A stretch of DNA of 64,000 nucleotides from Mycobacterium botniense (GCF_010723305.1 NZ_BLKW01000004.1:124001-188000), one strand, 5' to 3'. Numbered from the stretch's first letter, positions 9,125 to 17,372 are shown. Notes: generated by a model not told the origin, from the letters alone. Numbers and translations are program-made.

Positions 9125-10815
9125 AGCAATGTTTCCGGCACGTCGACACAGCGGCTGCGCAACCATTCGCCCAGCCCTTTGGCCTGCGGGTCGAACCGGG
9201 CCTGATAGGCGACCCCCTTCCCCAGCAGGCCGTCGATGACGAAATTCACCGCGCGCAGGTTGGGCAGCAGATAACGGGCAACCGGAAGCTCGGCTGTCTC
9301 GGGAAGCAGTTCCTTGAGCTTCCCAACGGTCAGCATATTGGCCAGCCAGCGCCACTGTTCGTCGGTACGGACCCACACTCCCACATTGGCTGACCCACCT
9401 TTGTCGCCGCTGCGGGCGCCGGCGACCCTGCCCAGTGGCACATGCCGCACCGGGCCGGCCGGCAGCGGGTCGGGAAGCGGCGGTGGATCAACAGGGGACA
9501 GTTCACAAGTCTCGGTGGCACAGGGGATTTCGGTGCGGCTGCCGTCGGCGTGCACCGCAATGTGCGGCACCTTGGCCGCATCGACGTAGCCGGGAGTGAA
9601 CACTCCATAGACCTGACCCTCACCGGGCGGGGCCGTGATGTGGAAGCCGGGATAGCTAGCCAGTGCGAGTTCGACTGCTGCCGAAGAGAATTGGCGTCCT
9701 ACGACGGCGGGGTCGGGATCGCGGACCACGCAGTGCAGCAAGGCGCTGGCAGCTTCTTCGGTGTCGGCGTCAGGGTGGTCGGTTCGGGCCAGGGTCCATT
9801 CCAGCTCCGCGGGCTTGACAGGAAGCACGGTCTCCAGCTGGTGGCGCACCAACTCGGCTTTCGCCTCGATATCCAGTCCGGTCAGCACAAATGTCATCGC
9901 ATTGCGGAATCCGCCGATGCTGTTCAGTGACACCTTCAGCGTCGGCGGCGGCGGTTCGCCAACCACACCGCTGATCCGCACCCGGTCGGGGCCGTCGTCG
10001 GTGAGGCTGATGCTGTCCATCCGGGCTGTGACGTCGGGGTTGGCATAACGTGCCCCGGTGATCTCATACAGCAGCTGCGCGGTAACGGTGTCGACGCTGA
10101 CCTGGCCGCCCGTGCCGGGATGCTTGGTGATCACCGATGTGCCGTCGGCGTGAATCTCGGCCAACGGGAACCCGGGATACGTGAGATCGGGGATTTCGGT
10201 GAAAAACGCGTAATTACCGCCGGTGGCCTGCACACCGCATTCGATGATGTGGCCCGCGACCACCGCACCGGCGAGCTGGTTGTAGTCGGTGCGGCCCCAG
10301 CCGAAGTGCGCGGCCGCGGGTCCGACGATGACCGAGGCGTCGGTGACGCGGCCAGTGACCACGACGTCGGCTCCATGGGCGAGGCAGTCGACGATGCCCC
10401 AGGCGCCCAGGTAAGCGTTGGCAGTCAGCGGCGTGCCCAGCCCCAACTGCTCAGCGCGCGGCTGGAGGTCGTCCCCTTCGACATGCGCGACCTGCACGGG
10501 GACGCCCAGGCGCTCGGCTAAGGCCCGCACCGCGTCGGCCAGACCGGCCGGGTTGAGGCCGCCGGCATTGGCGACGATGCGCACGCCGCGGTCGTGGGCG
10601 AGCCCGAGGCATTCCTCCAGCTGGGTCAGGAACGTCTTGGCATAGCCGCGGTCAGGGTGCCTGGCCCGGTCGCGGCCCAGGATCAACATGGTCAGCTCGG
10701 CCAGGTAGTCCCCGGTCAGGTAGTCCAGTTCGCCGCCGGTGAGCATCTCACGCATCGCCGACAACCGGTCGCCGTAAAACCCCGAGCAGTTGCCGATGCG
10801 GACCGCAGACACCAT
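9121..10815 (-). CDS. Acyclic terpene utilisation AtuA-like protein (DUF1446)
   Basis: This 564-residue protein begins MVSAVRIGNCSGFYGDR and contains a glycine-rich acidic segment (DVVVTGRVTDASVIVGPAAA) typical of AtuA/DUF1446 proteins. The C-terminal 120 residues resemble the fused AtuA C-terminal domain, with ARSGDKGGSANVGVW. AtuA is required for citronellol/geraniol breakdown in Pseudomonas, but its reaction is not defined. It is the first gene of the coupled operon and corresponds to Rv0976c. A palindromic operator candidate lies about 40 bp upstream. The start was chosen at 10815 because the longer ORF reaches into that operator. Confidence 0.85.
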   Translation of the reverse strand: MVSAVRIGNCSGFYGDRLSAMREMLTGGELDYLTGDYLAELTMLILGRDRARHPDRGYAKTFLTQLEECLGLAHDRGVRIVANAGGLNPAGLADAVRALAERLGVPVQVAHVEGDDLQPRAEQLGLGTPLTANAYLGAWGIVDCLAHGADVVVTGRVTDASVIVGPAAAHFGWGRTDYNQLAGAVVAGHIIECGVQATGGNYAFFTEIPDLTYPGFPLAEIHADGTSVITKHPGTGGQVSVDTVTAQLLYEITGARYANPDVTARMDSISLTDDGPDRVRISGVVGEPPPPTLKVSLNSIGGFRNAMTFVLTGLDIEAKAELVRHQLETVLPVKPAELEWTLARTDHPDADTEEAASALLHCVVRDPDPAVVGRQFSSAAVELALASYPGFHITAPPGEGQVYGVFTPGYVDAAKVPHIAVHADGSRTEIPCATETCELSPVDPPPLPDPLPAGPVRHVPLGRVAGARSGDKGGSANVGVWVRTDEQWRWLANMLTVGKLKELLPETAELPVARYLLPNLRAVNFVIDGLLGKGVAYQARFDPQAKGLGEWLRSRCVDVPETLL

Positions 10816-10856
10816 GCCGGGCCCTCCCTTCGCGGCCACTCGCCAGGCACTACACC

Positions 10857-10872
10857 AACCAACCGGTAGGTT
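10857..10872. promoter_or_regulatory. Palindromic operator candidate upstream of the AtuA-like operon
   Basis: The sequence AACCAACCGGTAGGTT is a 16-bp palindrome with 7 of 8 base pairs matched around a CCGG centre. It lies about 42 bp before the first codon of the six-gene acyl-CoA operon. The shape (AACC at the edges, CCGG in the middle) is typical of TetR-family operators. No TetR gene is adjacent, so the regulator is not identified. Confidence 0.5.
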
Positions 10873-11070
10873 AGCCGGTGCCGCGGGCGTCAAGTCAAGA
10901 ACGGCCGTCCGGCGGCGAGGATGCGCCGGGCCGGTCTCGCGCGTGGCCTCGCCGGGTCGGTTTTGGCCGCCAGGCGGTTACCGACTATGGTTGAGGGCTA
11001 TCGTCGCGCCGAACAGCCGGTTGCGCGACCCACCTGACCGCAAACCCCTACCGAGGAGTCGAGCCCGACC

Positions 11071-11244
11071 ATGGCGGTACCCAAGCGCAGGATGTCGCGC
11101 GCGAACACCCGCAGCAGGCGTGCGCAATGGAAGGCCGCTCCCGCCGAACTGGTCACTGTGACGGTGGCGGGGCGGCGACACAAAGTGCCACGCCGGCTGC
11201 TCAAAGCGGCTCGCCTCGGACTCATTGACCTCGATCGACGCTAG
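11071..11244 (+). CDS. rpmF: 50S ribosomal protein L32, zinc-independent form
   Basis: This 57-residue basic protein starts [20 protein letters not shown] and ends LGLIDLDRR. It has the L32 signature but no cysteine pairs, so it is the zinc-free form. It matches mycobacterial RpmF (Rv0979A) in length and sequence pattern. The ATG is preceded by a GAGGAG-like ribosome-binding stretch about 15 bases upstream. In M. tuberculosis the gene is surrounded by PE_PGRS genes; here it stands alone between the acyl-CoA operon and mprAB. Confidence 0.95.
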   Translation: MAVPKRRMSRANTRSRRAQWKAAPAELVTVTVAGRRHKVPRRLLKAARLGLIDLDRR

Positions 11245-11274
11245 GCTGGTTCGTGCGGGTTCCACACCGCCGAA

Positions 11275-11301
11275 CGTGCAGCCATGGCGACTTTCTGCAC
11301 G
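11275..11301 (+). terminator. Candidate terminator hairpin after rpmF
   Basis: A 7-bp perfect stem (CGTGCAG paired with CTGCACG) with a 13-base loop lies 31 bp after the rpmF stop and before the mprA promoter region. It is followed by ATTCTTC rather than a strong T-run, as is common for mycobacterial terminators. Confidence 0.4.
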
Positions 11302-11438
11302 ATTCTTCGCCGTAGTTACACGCTCAGCGCGATGCCCCGCCCGGTGACAATGCTCTTAGAGCAAGAGCCGGTGACTAGCATTCGACAGGCCTGAAGGAGT
11401 GGGGCAGTGGTTCCGACGAGAAGCACGACGCCGCCCGT

Positions 11439-11457
11439 CTCTCAGGTCGCTCTCAGG
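11439..11457 (+). promoter_or_regulatory. MprA box upstream of mprA (autoregulation)
   Basis: Two identical 8-bp direct repeats, CTCTCAGG, are separated by TCG, giving an 11-bp period. They end 16 bp before the mprA start. The published MprA box consists of two loosely conserved 8-bp direct repeats with a short spacer, and MprA is known to bind its own promoter in M. tuberculosis. Confidence 0.75.
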
Positions 11458-11473
11458 CGATGGGATGACACTG

Positions 11474-12166
11474 GTGGCCATGCGAATACTTGTCGTTGAC
11501 GACGACCGCGCAGTGCGTGAGTCGCTGCGCAGGTCGCTGTCGTTCAACGGCTACTCGGTAGCGCTGGCGCAAGACGGCGTCGAGGCGCTTGACATGATCG
11601 CCACCGATCGGCCCGACGCACTTGTCCTGGATGTCATGATGCCACGCCTGGACGGCCTGGAAGTGTGCCGCCAACTCCGCAGCACCGGTGATGACCTCCC
11701 GATACTGGTGCTGACCGCGCGGGACTCGGTCTCCGAGCGGGTTGCAGGCCTCGACGCGGGCGCCGACGACTATCTGCCTAAGCCCTTCGCCCTCGAAGAA
11801 CTGCTGGCACGAATGCGGGCTCTGCTGCGTCGCACCAGAACCGAGGATTCCGGCGACTCGGGCGCTATGACTTTCTCCGACCTCACCTTGGACCCGCTCA
11901 CCCGTGAAGTCACCCGAGGCGAACGTCAGATCAGCCTCACCCGCACCGAATTCGCGTTGCTGGAAATGCTGATCGCCAATCCGCGACGGGTGCTGACCCG
12001 CAGCCGTATCCTTGAGGAGGTCTGGGGATTCGACTTCCCCACCTCGGGCAACGCGCTGGAGGTCTATATCGGATACCTTCGCCGCAAGACTGAAGCCGGA
12101 GGAGAGCCGCGGCTTATCCACACCGTACGCGGGGTCGGGTACGTGCTACGCGAAACACCCCCCTGA
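11474..12166 (+). CDS. mprA: Response regulator MprA
   Basis: This 230-residue OmpR/PhoB-type regulator has an N-terminal receiver domain with the acidic pocket at DDD (residues 9-11) and the phospho-acceptor Asp near residue 53 (VLDVMMP). The C-terminal winged-helix DNA-binding domain ends [11 protein letters not shown]. It pairs with MprB to respond to envelope stress and to control sigE, pepD and its own operon. GTG at 11474 is chosen because it gives the same length as the M. tuberculosis protein; ATG at 11480 is also possible. The stop overlaps the mprB start by one base. Confidence 0.93.
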   Translation: MAMRILVVDDDRAVRESLRRSLSFNGYSVALAQDGVEALDMIATDRPDALVLDVMMPRLDGLEVCRQLRSTGDDLPILVLTARDSVSERVAGLDAGADDYLPKPFALEELLARMRALLRRTRTEDSGDSGAMTFSDLTLDPLTREVTRGERQISLTRTEFALLEMLIANPRRVLTRSRILEEVWGFDFPTSGNALEVYIGYLRRKTEAGGEPRLIHTVRGVGYVLRETPP

Positions 12167-13689
12167 TGTCCCTGTTCCGCAGGCGACCTCGTGCCTCGCT
12201 GCGAGTCACCACCTCGTTGTCTCTGCGCTGGCGGGTGATGCTGCTGGCGATGTCCATGGTGGCGATGGTGGTCGTGTTGATGGCAGTAGCCGTCTACGCG
12301 GTAATCTCGGCGGCCCTGTACAGCGATATCGACAATCAGCTGCAAAGCAGGGCACAGCTGCTGATCGCAAGCGGGTCGCTGGCCGCTGATCCCGGGAAAG
12401 CCATTGAGGGTACCGCATATTCGGATGTCAATGCGATGCTGGTGAACCCTGGCCGGTCGATCTACACTGCGCACCAGCAGGGCCAGACATTACCCGTTGG
12501 GCCGCCGGAGAAGGCGGTCATCCGCGGCGAGTTGTTCATGTCACGGCGCACGGCGGGTGACCAGCGGGTGCTCGCCGTGCATTTGCCCAACGGCAGCTCG
12601 CTGTTGATCTCCAAGAGTCTGGCCCCAACCGACGCGGTTATGACGAAACTGCGCTGGGTGCTGTTGGTAATCGGCGGCATTGGTGTCGCAGTTGCCGCAG
12701 TGGCGGGCGGGATGGTGACCAGGGCCGGGCTGCGCCCGGTGGCGCGTCTGACCGAGGCGGCCGAGCGGGTCGCACGCACTGACGACCTGCGGCCCATACC
12801 GGTGTTCGGTAGCGACGAATTAGCAAGGCTTACCGAAGCATTCAACATGATGCTGCGAGGTTTAGCCGAGTCTCGGGAACGCCAAGCACGACTGGTCACC
12901 GACGCCGGTCACGAATTGCGCACCCCGTTGACGTCGCTGCGCACCAATGTCGAACTGCTGATGGCCTCGATGGAACCCGGGGCGCCGCGGTTGCCCGAAC
13001 AAGAGATGGTCGACCTGCGCGCCGATGTGCTTGCGCAAATCGAGGAATTGTCCACGCTGGTAGGTGATTTGGTCGACCTTACCCGGGTCGACGCCGGTGA
13101 CGCGGTGAGCGAGCCGGTAGACATGTCCGAAGTGATCGACCGAAGCCTCGAGCGGGTCAGGCGGCGGCGCAACGACATCGAGTTTGATGTTCAGGTGCTT
13201 CCCTGGCAGGTCTATGGCGACGGAGCGGGCCTGTCACGTGCTGTGCTGAACCTGATGGACAACGCCGCCAAATGGAGTCCATCAGGCGGGCGTGTCGGTG
13301 TCCGCATGAGGCAGCTCGGTCCGTCGCACGCTGAACTGGTGGTTTCCGATCTCGGCCCGGGGATCCCCCCGCAGGAACGCCAGCTCGTGTTCGAGCGGTT
13401 CTACCGTTCGGCATCGGCGCGGGCCATGCCGGGTTCGGGGCTAGGGTTAGCGATCGTCAAACAAGTAGTGCTCAGACATGGTGGGGCGCTGCGGGTGGAA
13501 GACACGGTGCCAGGAGGTCACCCACCGGGAACCTCGATCTACGTGCTCCTTCCTGGTCGGCTTATGCCGACTGCGCCGTATCCCACGGCGGCGGGGCACA
13601 TCGACGTTAGCGCCCGCGCGGAACGGGAAAACTCACTAGGTGCCACGAACGTTATCTCAGTGGATTCTCAGTCCACGCAGGCAGGGTAG
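12166..13689 (+). CDS. mprB: Sensor histidine kinase MprB
   Basis: This 507-residue membrane kinase has a first transmembrane segment at about residues 27-47, an extracellular sensor domain of about 115 residues, and a second segment near residues 163-185. A HAMP domain, a DHp helix with phospho-acceptor His249 (DAGHELRTPLT), and an ATPase domain with N box (NLMDNAAKWSP) and G boxes (DLGPGIP, GSGLGLAIV) follow. In M. tuberculosis the extracytoplasmic domain binds DnaK and responds to misfolded envelope proteins. The gene is translationally coupled to mprA, and its 3' end contains the MprA-box-like repeats serving pepD. Confidence 0.94.
   Translation: MSLFRRRPRASLRVTTSLSLRWRVMLLAMSMVAMVVVLMAVAVYAVISAALYSDIDNQLQSRAQLLIASGSLAADPGKAIEGTAYSDVNAMLVNPGRSIYTAHQQGQTLPVGPPEKAVIRGELFMSRRTAGDQRVLAVHLPNGSSLLISKSLAPTDAVMTKLRWVLLVIGGIGVAVAAVAGGMVTRAGLRPVARLTEAAERVARTDDLRPIPVFGSDELARLTEAFNMMLRGLAESRERQARLVTDAGHELRTPLTSLRTNVELLMASMEPGAPRLPEQEMVDLRADVLAQIEELSTLVGDLVDLTRVDAGDAVSEPVDMSEVIDRSLERVRRRRNDIEFDVQVLPWQVYGDGAGLSRAVLNLMDNAAKWSPSGGRVGVRMRQLGPSHAELVVSDLGPGIPPQERQLVFERFYRSASARAMPGSGLGLAIVKQVVLRHGGALRVEDTVPGGHPPGTSIYVLLPGRLMPTAPYPTAAGHIDVSARAERENSLGATNVISVDSQSTQAG
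13655..13672 (+). promoter_or_regulatory. Second MprA-box-like repeat, upstream of pepD
   Basis: Two TCTCAGT direct repeats are spaced with an 11-bp period, the same core and period as the repeat upstream of mprA. They lie inside the mprB 3' end, about 30 bp before the pepD start. PepD is an established MprA target in M. tuberculosis. Confidence 0.6.
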
Positions 13690-13702
13690 TCGTGCAGATA
13701 GT

Positions 13703-15100
13703 GTGGAGCCCGAGTCCACTACAGAGGAAGAGCAACCGAGCGACATGACGAATCACCCGCCGTATTCGCCACCGCCGCAGCAACCGGGATTTCGTGCTGT
13801 GCCCGGTCAGCCGGCAGCGTCCGGCTATTCTGGCCAGGGGCAGCAGCAACCGTACTCCCCGCACTATGACTGGCGTTATCCGCCGCAGCAACCGGGATTC
13901 CGCCAGCCATATGGCCAGTTCGCTGGTATGCAGCCCGGCCAGCCGGTAGCCGGTCCCCCAATGGTGCCCCCGCTTCCGGTCGGCATGCGCCAAAGGCGTT
14001 CACGCGCGGGTATGTTGGCTGCCGGTGCACTGGTGATCGCGGTGGTGTCAGCCGGTATCGGTGGCGGAGTGGCGTCACTGGTCGAGCACGGGGGGCAGCC
14101 GGCCGGCAGCGCTGCTGCGGCGGTGAATGGAACAGCTCCGAGCATGCCCGCCGCCAACGTCCCGGGGGGGTCGGTCGAGCAGGTCGCCGCCAAGGTAGTG
14201 CCCAGTGTGGTCATGTTGGAGACCGACCTGGGCCATCAGTCCGAGGAGGGCTCAGGCATCATCCTGTCGCCCGATGGCCTGATCCTGACCAATAACCACG
14301 TCATCGCCGCGGCCGCCAAGGCCGGGGCGGCTGGAGGACCGAAAACCACGGTGACGTTTTCCGATGGACGCACTGCACCGTTTACTGTGGTTGGCACCGA
14401 CCCCACGAGTGACATCGCGGTGGTCCGAGTGCAGGGTGTCTCCGGGCTCACTCCGATCACCCTGGGGTCCTCGGCAAACCTGCGTGTCGGCCAACCGGTG
14501 GTGGCTGTCGGTTCGCCACTCGGCCTGGAGGGCACGGTGACCAGCGGAATCATTAGCGCTCTCAACCGTCCGGTCTCAACTACCGGCGAATCGGGCAATC
14601 AGAATACCGTGCTGGACGCCATTCAGACCGACGCCGCGATCAACCCTGGTAACTCCGGCGGCGCCCTAGTCAACATGAATGCACAGCTGGTCGGTGTCAA
14701 CTCGGCGATTGCCACTCTGGGCGCCGATTCTGCCGACGCCCAAAGCGGTTCCATTGGCCTCGGCTTTGCGATTCCCGTCGACCAGGCCAAACGCATCGCT
14801 GACGAACTGATCACCACCGGCACCGCGACGCACGCCTCTCTGGGTGTGCAAGTGACCAACGACAAGGAGACTCCAGGAGCGAAAGTGGTTGACGTGGTGC
14901 CGGACGGTGCCGCGGCCGCCGCTGGGCTGCCCAGCGGAGTCACGATCACCAAGGTTGACGACAGGCGAATCAACAGCGCCGATGCGCTGGTCGCCGCGGT
15001 GCGCTCCAAGGCACCCGGCGACAAGGTGACCCTGACCTATAAGGACCCCTCAGGTGCCAGTAAGACGGTGCAGGTCACTCTCGGCAAGGCGCAACAATGA
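13703..15100 (+). CDS. pepD: HtrA-like serine protease PepD
   Basis: This protein of about 465 residues has a cytoplasmic Pro/Gln-rich N-terminal region of about 100 residues, one transmembrane segment (near residues 103-125), a trypsin-like protease domain and a C-terminal PDZ domain. The catalytic triad is visible as His in NNHVIA, Asp in TSDIAVV and Ser in GNSGGA. It degrades or refolds misfolded envelope proteins and acts with MprAB and SigE. The GTG at 13703 gives the M. tuberculosis length; ATG at 13745 (MTNHPPYS) is an alternative. The stop overlaps moaB2 by four bases. Confidence 0.92.
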   Translation: MEPESTTEEEQPSDMTNHPPYSPPPQQPGFRAVPGQPAASGYSGQGQQQPYSPHYDWRYPPQQPGFRQPYGQFAGMQPGQPVAGPPMVPPLPVGMRQRRSRAGMLAAGALVIAVVSAGIGGGVASLVEHGGQPAGSAAAAVNGTAPSMPAANVPGGSVEQVAAKVVPSVVMLETDLGHQSEEGSGIILSPDGLILTNNHVIAAAAKAGAAGGPKTTVTFSDGRTAPFTVVGTDPTSDIAVVRVQGVSGLTPITLGSSANLRVGQPVVAVGSPLGLEGTVTSGIISALNRPVSTTGESGNQNTVLDAIQTDAAINPGNSGGALVNMNAQLVGVNSAIATLGADSADAQSGSIGLGFAIPVDQAKRIADELITTGTATHASLGVQVTNDKETPGAKVVDVVPDGAAAAAGLPSGVTITKVDDRRINSADALVAAVRSKAPGDKVTLTYKDPSGASKTVQVTLGKAQQ

Positions 15101-15642
15101 CAAGAGTGGATGCGCCCTGGTCGGACTCCAGATATACGGTGGCAACCATGGAACAGCCTGCGGAGGTGGTGGGTCGAGCGCTGGTTGTCGTCGTCGACGA
15201 TCGCACCGCCCACGGAGATGAGGACCATAGTGGGCCGCTGGTCACCGAGCTACTCGCCGAGGCGGGGTTCGTTGTCGATGGTGTGGTCGCTGTCGCGGCT
15301 GACGAAGTAGAGATCCGCAACGCGCTGAACACCGCTGTGATCGGCGGTGTGGATCTAGTGGTGTCGGTTGGCGGCACCGGGGTGACGCCGCGCGATGTCA
15401 CTCCGGAAGCCACGCGCGCCATTCTTGATCGCGAAATCCTCGGTATCGCAGAATCCATTCGTGCGTCAGCACGCGCCGCCGGCATCACCGATGCTGCGCT
15501 GTCACGCGGTTTGGCGGGCATATCCGGCAGCACGCTGGTGGTCAATCTCGCCGGTTCCCGCTACGCGGTGCGTGACGGCATGGCGACGCTAAACCCCCTG
15601 GCCAGTCAGATAATCGGCCAATTGTCGAGCCTGGAGATTTAA
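15097..15642 (+). CDS. moaB2: MoaB/MogA-type molybdenum cofactor protein MoaB2
   Basis: This 181-residue protein has the MoCF-binding fold, with GGTGVTPRDVTPEAT near residue 92 and GISGSTLVVNLAGSR in the C-terminal third. Family members adenylylate molybdopterin, although the specific role of mycobacterial MoaB2 is unsettled. It overlaps the pepD stop by four bases, so it is produced with the envelope-stress operon and not with other cofactor genes. It has the same length as Rv0984. The conserved linkage to pepD in mycobacteria suggests a link to stress physiology, which is inference. Confidence 0.9.
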   Translation: MTRVDAPWSDSRYTVATMEQPAEVVGRALVVVVDDRTAHGDEDHSGPLVTELLAEAGFVVDGVVAVAADEVEIRNALNTAVIGGVDLVVSVGGTGVTPRDVTPEATRAILDREILGIAESIRASARAAGITDAALSRGLAGISGSTLVVNLAGSRYAVRDGMATLNPLASQIIGQLSSLEI

Positions 15643-15850
15643 CGGTCGGTTCGACAGACCACCCATAGGGCCGTAGTTGCACCGCCTCACCCTGTGAATC
15701 CCTGGCGCCGATCCCCGGGTAGCAGGGACGGCCCGATCGACTTTCGTCGCCCAATTCGGGATAAAGCCTCCGGCCGTTCGCATATGGTCGTACCGTTCTT
15801 GCCGGCGGCGTCGTGTCGCCTGGAGTGGTGCTGACGAGAAGGTGGCTCAA

Positions 15851-16273
15851 ATGTTTAAGGGGTTCAAGAACTTTCTCATGCAAGGTGACGTGATCACAGT
15901 CGCCATCGGGCTGGTCGTGGCGCTAGCGTTTTCGAACCTGGTCAAAGCTTTCACCGATAGTGTGGTCAATCCGCTCGTCGCGGCTGTTCAGCCTCACCAC
16001 GCGTTCGGATTAGGTTGGCAGCTGGGTCAAGCCGGCAATAAGGTGACCTTTCTCGATATCGGCTCGTTCATCTCGGCGATCATCTACTTCGTCATCTTCA
16101 TGGCGGTGATGTACTTTGCGATAGTGGTGCCCTACCGGCATATCCAAGCCCGCCGTGGCGTCACCGTCTTCGGCGACGAACCGGCGACCAAGGTCTGCCC
16201 GGAATGTCTGTCCGATATTCCCGAGGCAGCGCGAAAGTGCAAGTATTGCGCCAGCGCCCAGCCGACGTCTTGA
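15851..16273 (+). CDS. MscL-type mechanosensitive channel with C-terminal zinc ribbon
   Basis: This protein of about 140 residues has an MscL core. The N-terminal helix and first transmembrane segment (GDVITVAIGLVVALAF, near residues 13-40) carry the alternating small-residue pattern of the MscL pore. A second transmembrane segment lies near residues 75-97. In place of the usual cytoplasmic helix bundle, the C-terminus has a CX2C-X10-CX2C zinc ribbon (CPEC then CKYC). ATG at 15851 follows AGAAGG with good spacing; GTG at 15842 is less likely. M. tuberculosis MscL (Rv0985c) at this position has no such zinc ribbon. Confidence 0.8.
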   Translation: MFKGFKNFLMQGDVITVAIGLVVALAFSNLVKAFTDSVVNPLVAAVQPHHAFGLGWQLGQAGNKVTFLDIGSFISAIIYFVIFMAVMYFAIVVPYRHIQARRGVTVFGDEPATKVCPECLSDIPEAARKCKYCASAQPTS

Positions 16274-16305
16274 TCAAGCCTTCAATTCGCCAACGTTTCA
16301 GGTAA

Positions 16306-16959
16306 TCAGTGCAAAGTAAGGGTCACCGCCTGGGTGAGCGTGGCACCGGCTACGGTGTTGGCGACGCCGGCCGGCAGCGCCACCAGCACCAGCCGGTTAT
16401 TGTCTGCGATACGCGTTTTCTGTTGCGCTGAAACGAGAACGACCACAGCGTTGGTGGCCACCACCCGCGGGGCCGCTTGCGAGTCAGTTTCCGGCGCGGC
16501 CAGTACATCGACGATGTCGCCGGGGCGAACCACATCGACGAGAGCGCTGTCTGCCAGGTGTAGCGGCACAACGCGGGCATCGGGCCCGGCGCTGGCTTCA
16601 GCCAATCGGGTCGAGAGCACGCGCACATCGGTCAGCACCTCGCCACGGCGCGCCGGCCCAGCCAGTGTCGAACCGACCACCGCGCCCAGCTGTGCCTGTG
16701 CTCCATCGGGAATCGTTGTCGTCAAACGATTCTCGAGCCGAACATCGTCAGCGGTCAGCGCGGTCCCGGGGCTGAGATCGCGTGCGGCCACCACCACCTG
16801 CGCGCGGTCGCCCTGTGGATTGGACCGCACCGCCGCCACGCCGGCCAGCACGACGAGCCCGCCGGCCACCGCCCGCCGGACCCGCACAGAGCGGGTCCAG
16901 TCCGGGCGTAACGCCAGGGCGATCCGGCTGCGCAGCGGCGGATCCAACGTGTCGGCCAT
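16306..16959 (-). CDS. SAF-domain protein (CpaB/RcpC-like; Rv0990c-like)
   Basis: This 217-residue protein has a cytoplasmic basic N-terminus, one transmembrane segment near residues 28-46 and an extracytoplasmic SAF domain (ARDLSPGTALTADDVRLENR) like that of Flp pilus assembly CpaB. A second conserved part ends VVALPAGVANTVAGATLTQA. It lies downstream of ruc on the same strand, and in M. tuberculosis Rv0991c and Rv0990c form an HrcA-controlled operon. No pilus genes are nearby, so a pilus role is not supported. The start at 16959 (MADTLDPPL) is preferred over the ATG nine bases upstream. Confidence 0.8.
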   Translation of the reverse strand: MADTLDPPLRSRIALALRPDWTRSVRVRRAVAGGLVVLAGVAAVRSNPQGDRAQVVVAARDLSPGTALTADDVRLENRLTTTIPDGAQAQLGAVVGSTLAGPARRGEVLTDVRVLSTRLAEASAGPDARVVPLHLADSALVDVVRPGDIVDVLAAPETDSQAAPRVVATNAVVVLVSAQQKTRIADNNRLVLVALPAGVANTVAGATLTQAVTLTLH

Positions 16960-17025
16960 GCCGCACACCGTAGGCGTGCCACCGTCACGGCAGTAGCTGC
17001 CGAGACCGCATCTGTGGATAACTGG

Positions 17026-17319
17026 CTAACTGGCCGCAGCCGCTGCCGACGGCGTTGAGGCCGATGACTTCTCGCCGGACCCAGACGTTTCACTCGACGA
17101 TGAGCTGTCCTTGGCGGAGCCGTTGGTCGAGCTCTTGGCCGCTTCACGGCTATCGGTGCGATAGAAACCGCTGCCTTTGAACACCACGCCGACCGAGTTG
17201 AACCGTTTACGCAGCCGGCCGGAGCAGCGCCGGCAGGTGGTCAGCGGGTCGTCGGTGAAGGCCTGTACGACGTCGAAGCGGTCGCCGCATTCGGTGCACG
17301 CGTAGGTGTAGGTCGGCAC
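17026..17319 (-). CDS. ruc: Redox-regulated chaperone Ruc (FmdB-type zinc ribbon, Rv0991c-like)
   Basis: This 97-residue protein has an N-terminal FmdB zinc ribbon with two CX2C pairs (CTEC and CRRC) and a long Ser/Gly/Lys-rich, probably disordered C-terminus. Rv0991c, its M. tuberculosis counterpart, is a redox-switched chaperone that hands clients to DnaK. The GTG start at 17319 is fixed by a perfect GGAGG five bases upstream and by the conserved first residues PTYTYAC; the longer ORF start is wrong. A CIRCE element sits 27 bp upstream, so heat-inducible repression by HrcA is expected. Confidence 0.9.
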   Translation of the reverse strand: MPTYTYACTECGDRFDVVQAFTDDPLTTCRRCSGRLRKRFNSVGVVFKGSGFYRTDSREAAKSSTNGSAKDSSSSSETSGSGEKSSASTPSAAAAAS

Positions 17320-17345
17320 AGGAACCTCCGGGTATCTCAGCTTCG

Positions 17346-17372
17346 TTAGCACTCTACCCTATCGAGTGCTAG
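17346..17372 (-). promoter_or_regulatory. CIRCE element (HrcA operator) upstream of ruc
   Basis: TTAGCACTC and GAGTGCTAG flank a 9-base spacer, differing from the consensus CIRCE (TTAGCACTC-N9-GAGTGCTAA) only at the last base. It lies directly upstream of the ruc ribosome-binding site and is the classical binding site for the heat-shock repressor HrcA. Confidence 0.95.

Noticed and set aside
11351..11363. TGCTCTTAGAGCA palindrome upstream of mprA
   Set aside because: It is short and about 80 bp from the MprA box, with no known regulator; it may be chance.
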